Shown here one piece after another: positions 6,063 through 7,037 of a stretch of DNA of 7,037 nt; the stretch's first letter is position 1; each line of letters begins with the position of its first letter. This stretch comes from DASSKA01 sp035765755 (GTDB lineage Bacteria > Actinomycetota > Actinomycetes > Propionibacteriales > Nocardioidaceae). Location of the stretch: the NCBI GenBank assembly GCA_035765755.1, contig DASTWW010000282.1, forward strand, positions 1 through 7,037. The letters are read 5' to 3'. The notes under the pieces are model-generated. The model worked only from the letters and a program-made list of their open reading frames with translations. It searched no databases and had not been told where the DNA came from. Position numbers and translations under genes: made by a program.

Positions 6063-6067
6063 CACCC

Positions 6068-6859
6068 ATGGCGCCATCAGGCCTGATCTCGCGGATGCGC
6101 GGACGCGGCACCGCGGACGGCTCGCTGCCGCAGTTCGTATTCGTCGTCACCTACGGCCGGTCCGGGTCCACGCTCGTCCAGGGCCTGCTCAACACCTTGC
6201 CCCGGACGCTGGTGCGCGGCGAGAACAACTTCTACGTGCTCCCGCTGTTCCGCTCCCAGGCGCTGCTGCGCGGCTTCCAGCGCGAGCACGCCAAGCACGA
6301 CCAGGCCAACGCCAGCTCGGCGTTCTACGGCCTCGGCGGGATCACCCCGGCCGACTTCGTGCCGCCGGTGCGGGATCTGATGATGCGGCACCTGCTCGGG
6401 TCCGAGTCGCTCGAGGACGTGGACGTCCTCGGCTTCAAGGAGGTGCTCTGGCACCGGGTCAACCCCAAGGAGACCGAGCCCTTCTTCGGATTCCTCGACC
6501 GGGTCTTCCCCGGCGCGCGGTACGTGCTGAACCAGCGCGACCACGCGCAGGTCGCCGAGTCGGGGTTCTGGCGCTCGCGCGACGGGCAGGAGGTCAAGCA
6601 GGCGATCACCCGGGTCGAGCAGATCCAGGACCACCTGCGCCGCACCCGCCCGGACCGCGTCTTCGACACCCGCTACGAGCTGCTCACCAGCCCCGACGCG
6701 GCCGTCGTCGACCAGCAGCTGCGCGGCCTCGCCGAGTTCGTGACGGGCTCCTGCGAGGACGACCTGCTGGCGAAGCTGCGGCAGACCATGACCAAGGGCC
6801 ACGGGCCGAACCCGTTCGGCAAGAGCAAGAAGAAGCCTGCGCGCGGCGGGAGCCGCTGA
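6068..6859 (+). CDS. Sulfotransferase family protein, second type
   Basis: A 263-residue protein. FVFVVTYGRSGSTLVQGLLNT (residues 23-43) is a 5'-phosphosulfate-binding loop of the TYGRSGSTL type. DVLGFKEVLW (119-128) is a usual mid-protein motif. ARYVLNQRDHAQVAESGFW (150-168) contains the 3'-phosphate-binding Arg157 and Ser165. The family transfers sulfate from PAPS to carbohydrate or lipid hydroxyls; the acceptor is unknown. Loop sequence, length and internal sequence differ from the sulfotransferase at 4013, so this is not a recent duplicate and probably modifies a different position or acceptor. The C-terminus is basic (FGKSKKKPARGGSR), as in the other sulfotransferase. It follows the glycosyltransferase by 28 bp and is likely in the same transcript. 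Related P-loop enzymes that do not use PAPS exist, so activity is inferred from motifs. Confidence 0.8.
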   Translation: MAPSGLISRMRGRGTADGSLPQFVFVVTYGRSGSTLVQGLLNTLPRTLVRGENNFYVLPLFRSQALLRGFQREHAKHDQANASSAFYGLGGITPADFVPPVRDLMMRHLLGSESLEDVDVLGFKEVLWHRVNPKETEPFFGFLDRVFPGARYVLNQRDHAQVAESGFWRSRDGQEVKQAITRVEQIQDHLRRTRPDRVFDTRYELLTSPDAAVVDQQLRGLAEFVTGSCEDDLLAKLRQTMTKGHGPNPFGKSKKKPARGGSR

Positions 6860-6890
6860 CCGGCCGCGGAGGCCGTGTGACCTTGCTCAT

Positions 6891-6910
6891 TGCCCACCGC
6901 AGGGTGGGCA
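6891..6910. promoter_or_regulatory. Perfect inverted repeat before the acyl-CoA dehydrogenase gene, operator or terminator
   Basis: TGCCCACC-GCAG-GGTGGGCA has perfect 8-bp arms and a 4-nt loop. It lies 31 bp after the sulfotransferase stop and 15 bp before the dehydrogenase ATG. As RNA it is a strong stem-loop with no U-tract after it, so it could end the upstream transcript. As DNA it covers roughly -35 to -16 relative to a start of transcription at the dehydrogenase ATG, which fits a regulator site equally well. Confidence 0.5.
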
Positions 6911-6913
6911 CGA

Positions 6914-6919
6914 CACCAT
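6914..6919 (+). promoter_or_regulatory. Weak -10-like box CACCAT before the acyl-CoA dehydrogenase gene
   Basis: CACCAT is followed by exactly 6 nt and the ATG at 6926, the same geometry as the TACCAT box of the glycosyltransferase gene. The first base deviates from TANNNT, so the call is tentative. No ribosome binding site is evident near this ATG, which is compatible with a leaderless message. Confidence 0.25.
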
Positions 6920-6925
6920 GTCAGC

Positions 6926-7037
6926 ATGGCGCGCCTGTGTGAGACCGAGGGTCTGACCGACATCCAGACCGAGATCCTGAAGACGGTCCGGTCCTTCGTC
7001 GAGGACAAGATCCTGCCCGTGGCCACCGACCTCGAGC
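6926..7037 (+). CDS. Acyl-CoA dehydrogenase, N-terminal part (cut by window edge)
   Basis: The first 37 residues, MARLCETEGLTDIQTEIL then KTVRSFVEDKILPVATDLE, match the start of FAD-dependent acyl-CoA dehydrogenases: helix one with T-x-x-Q-x-E-I-L, then V-R-x-F-V-x-x-x-I-x-P-V-A. The MARL...GLTD N-terminus is the kind I associate with the actinobacterial dehydrogenase found near ethylmalonyl-CoA pathway genes, where it would oxidise methylsuccinyl-CoA to mesaconyl-CoA. That assignment comes from memory and 37 residues only. The ATG at 6926 is chosen because the ATG at 6918 runs into a stop after 12 codons. Catalytic and FAD-binding regions lie outside the window. Confidence 0.75.
   Translation, partial: MARLCETEGLTDIQTEILKTVRSFVEDKILPVATDLE

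Noticed and set aside
4744..6150. Minus-strand ORF of 468 codons opposite the sulfotransferase and glycosyltransferase genes
   Set aside because: No recognisable domain, His/Val/Arg-rich composition, and it spans two real genes with good motifs on the other strand.
2919..6910. Possible common operator with CACC...GGTG core at 2919, 2950 and 6891
   Set aside because: Spacing and flanking bases differ among the three (core gaps of 8, 5 and 4 nt), so one dimeric regulator is unlikely to bind all.
6918..6956. ATG at 6918 as dehydrogenase start
   Set aside because: This frame hits a stop after 12 codons; the frame from 6926 encodes the conserved N-terminus.

Overview
The window is about 70% GC, densely coding, with GTG starts and TANNNT-type -10 boxes. 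It reads as chromosomal DNA of a high-GC actinobacterium (Actinomycetota). A Geodermatophilaceae- or Nocardioidaceae-like host is a guess from protein flavour only. I see no tRNA, rRNA, CRISPR array, insertion sequence or phage gene.

Left part (1-1378, minus strand): a DUF1003 membrane-protein gene cut by the window edge lies downstream of, and overlaps, a gene for a soluble MgtE-like protein (PRC-barrel-like domain, MgtE_N helical repeats, CBS pair, no transporter membrane domain). Only 27 bp away and divergent is a PhzF-family isomerase gene (1406-2293). Its last 60 bases are out of frame: the conserved C-terminal tail continues in the -1 frame to 2319, so one base appears to be missing near 2233. 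An 18-bp perfect palindrome lies between this gene and the convergent minus-strand gene at 2385-2897, which encodes an unrecognised 170-residue protein.

Right part (3027-7037, all plus strand): a CitE-like CoA-ester lyase (malyl-CoA / beta-methylmalyl-CoA lyase type) is followed after 2 bp by a P-loop sulfotransferase, then a family-2/GT92-like glycosyltransferase, then a second, unrelated-looking sulfotransferase. The start of an acyl-CoA dehydrogenase follows and runs off the right edge. The lyase and dehydrogenase resemble genes that in many actinobacteria sit together in ethylmalonyl-CoA pathway clusters. Here three genes for a sulfated glycoconjugate-type pathway lie between them. This interruption is the most interesting feature of the window.

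Regulation visible in the sequence: a TACGCT -10 box for the lyase with an inverted repeat over its -35 position; an exact leaderless-type promoter (TACCAT, 6 nt, ATG) for the glycosyltransferase; and a perfect 8-bp-arm inverted repeat just upstream of the acyl-CoA dehydrogenase. The core metabolic genes and the sulfotransferase/glycosyltransferase genes may therefore be partly separate transcription units despite tight packing.
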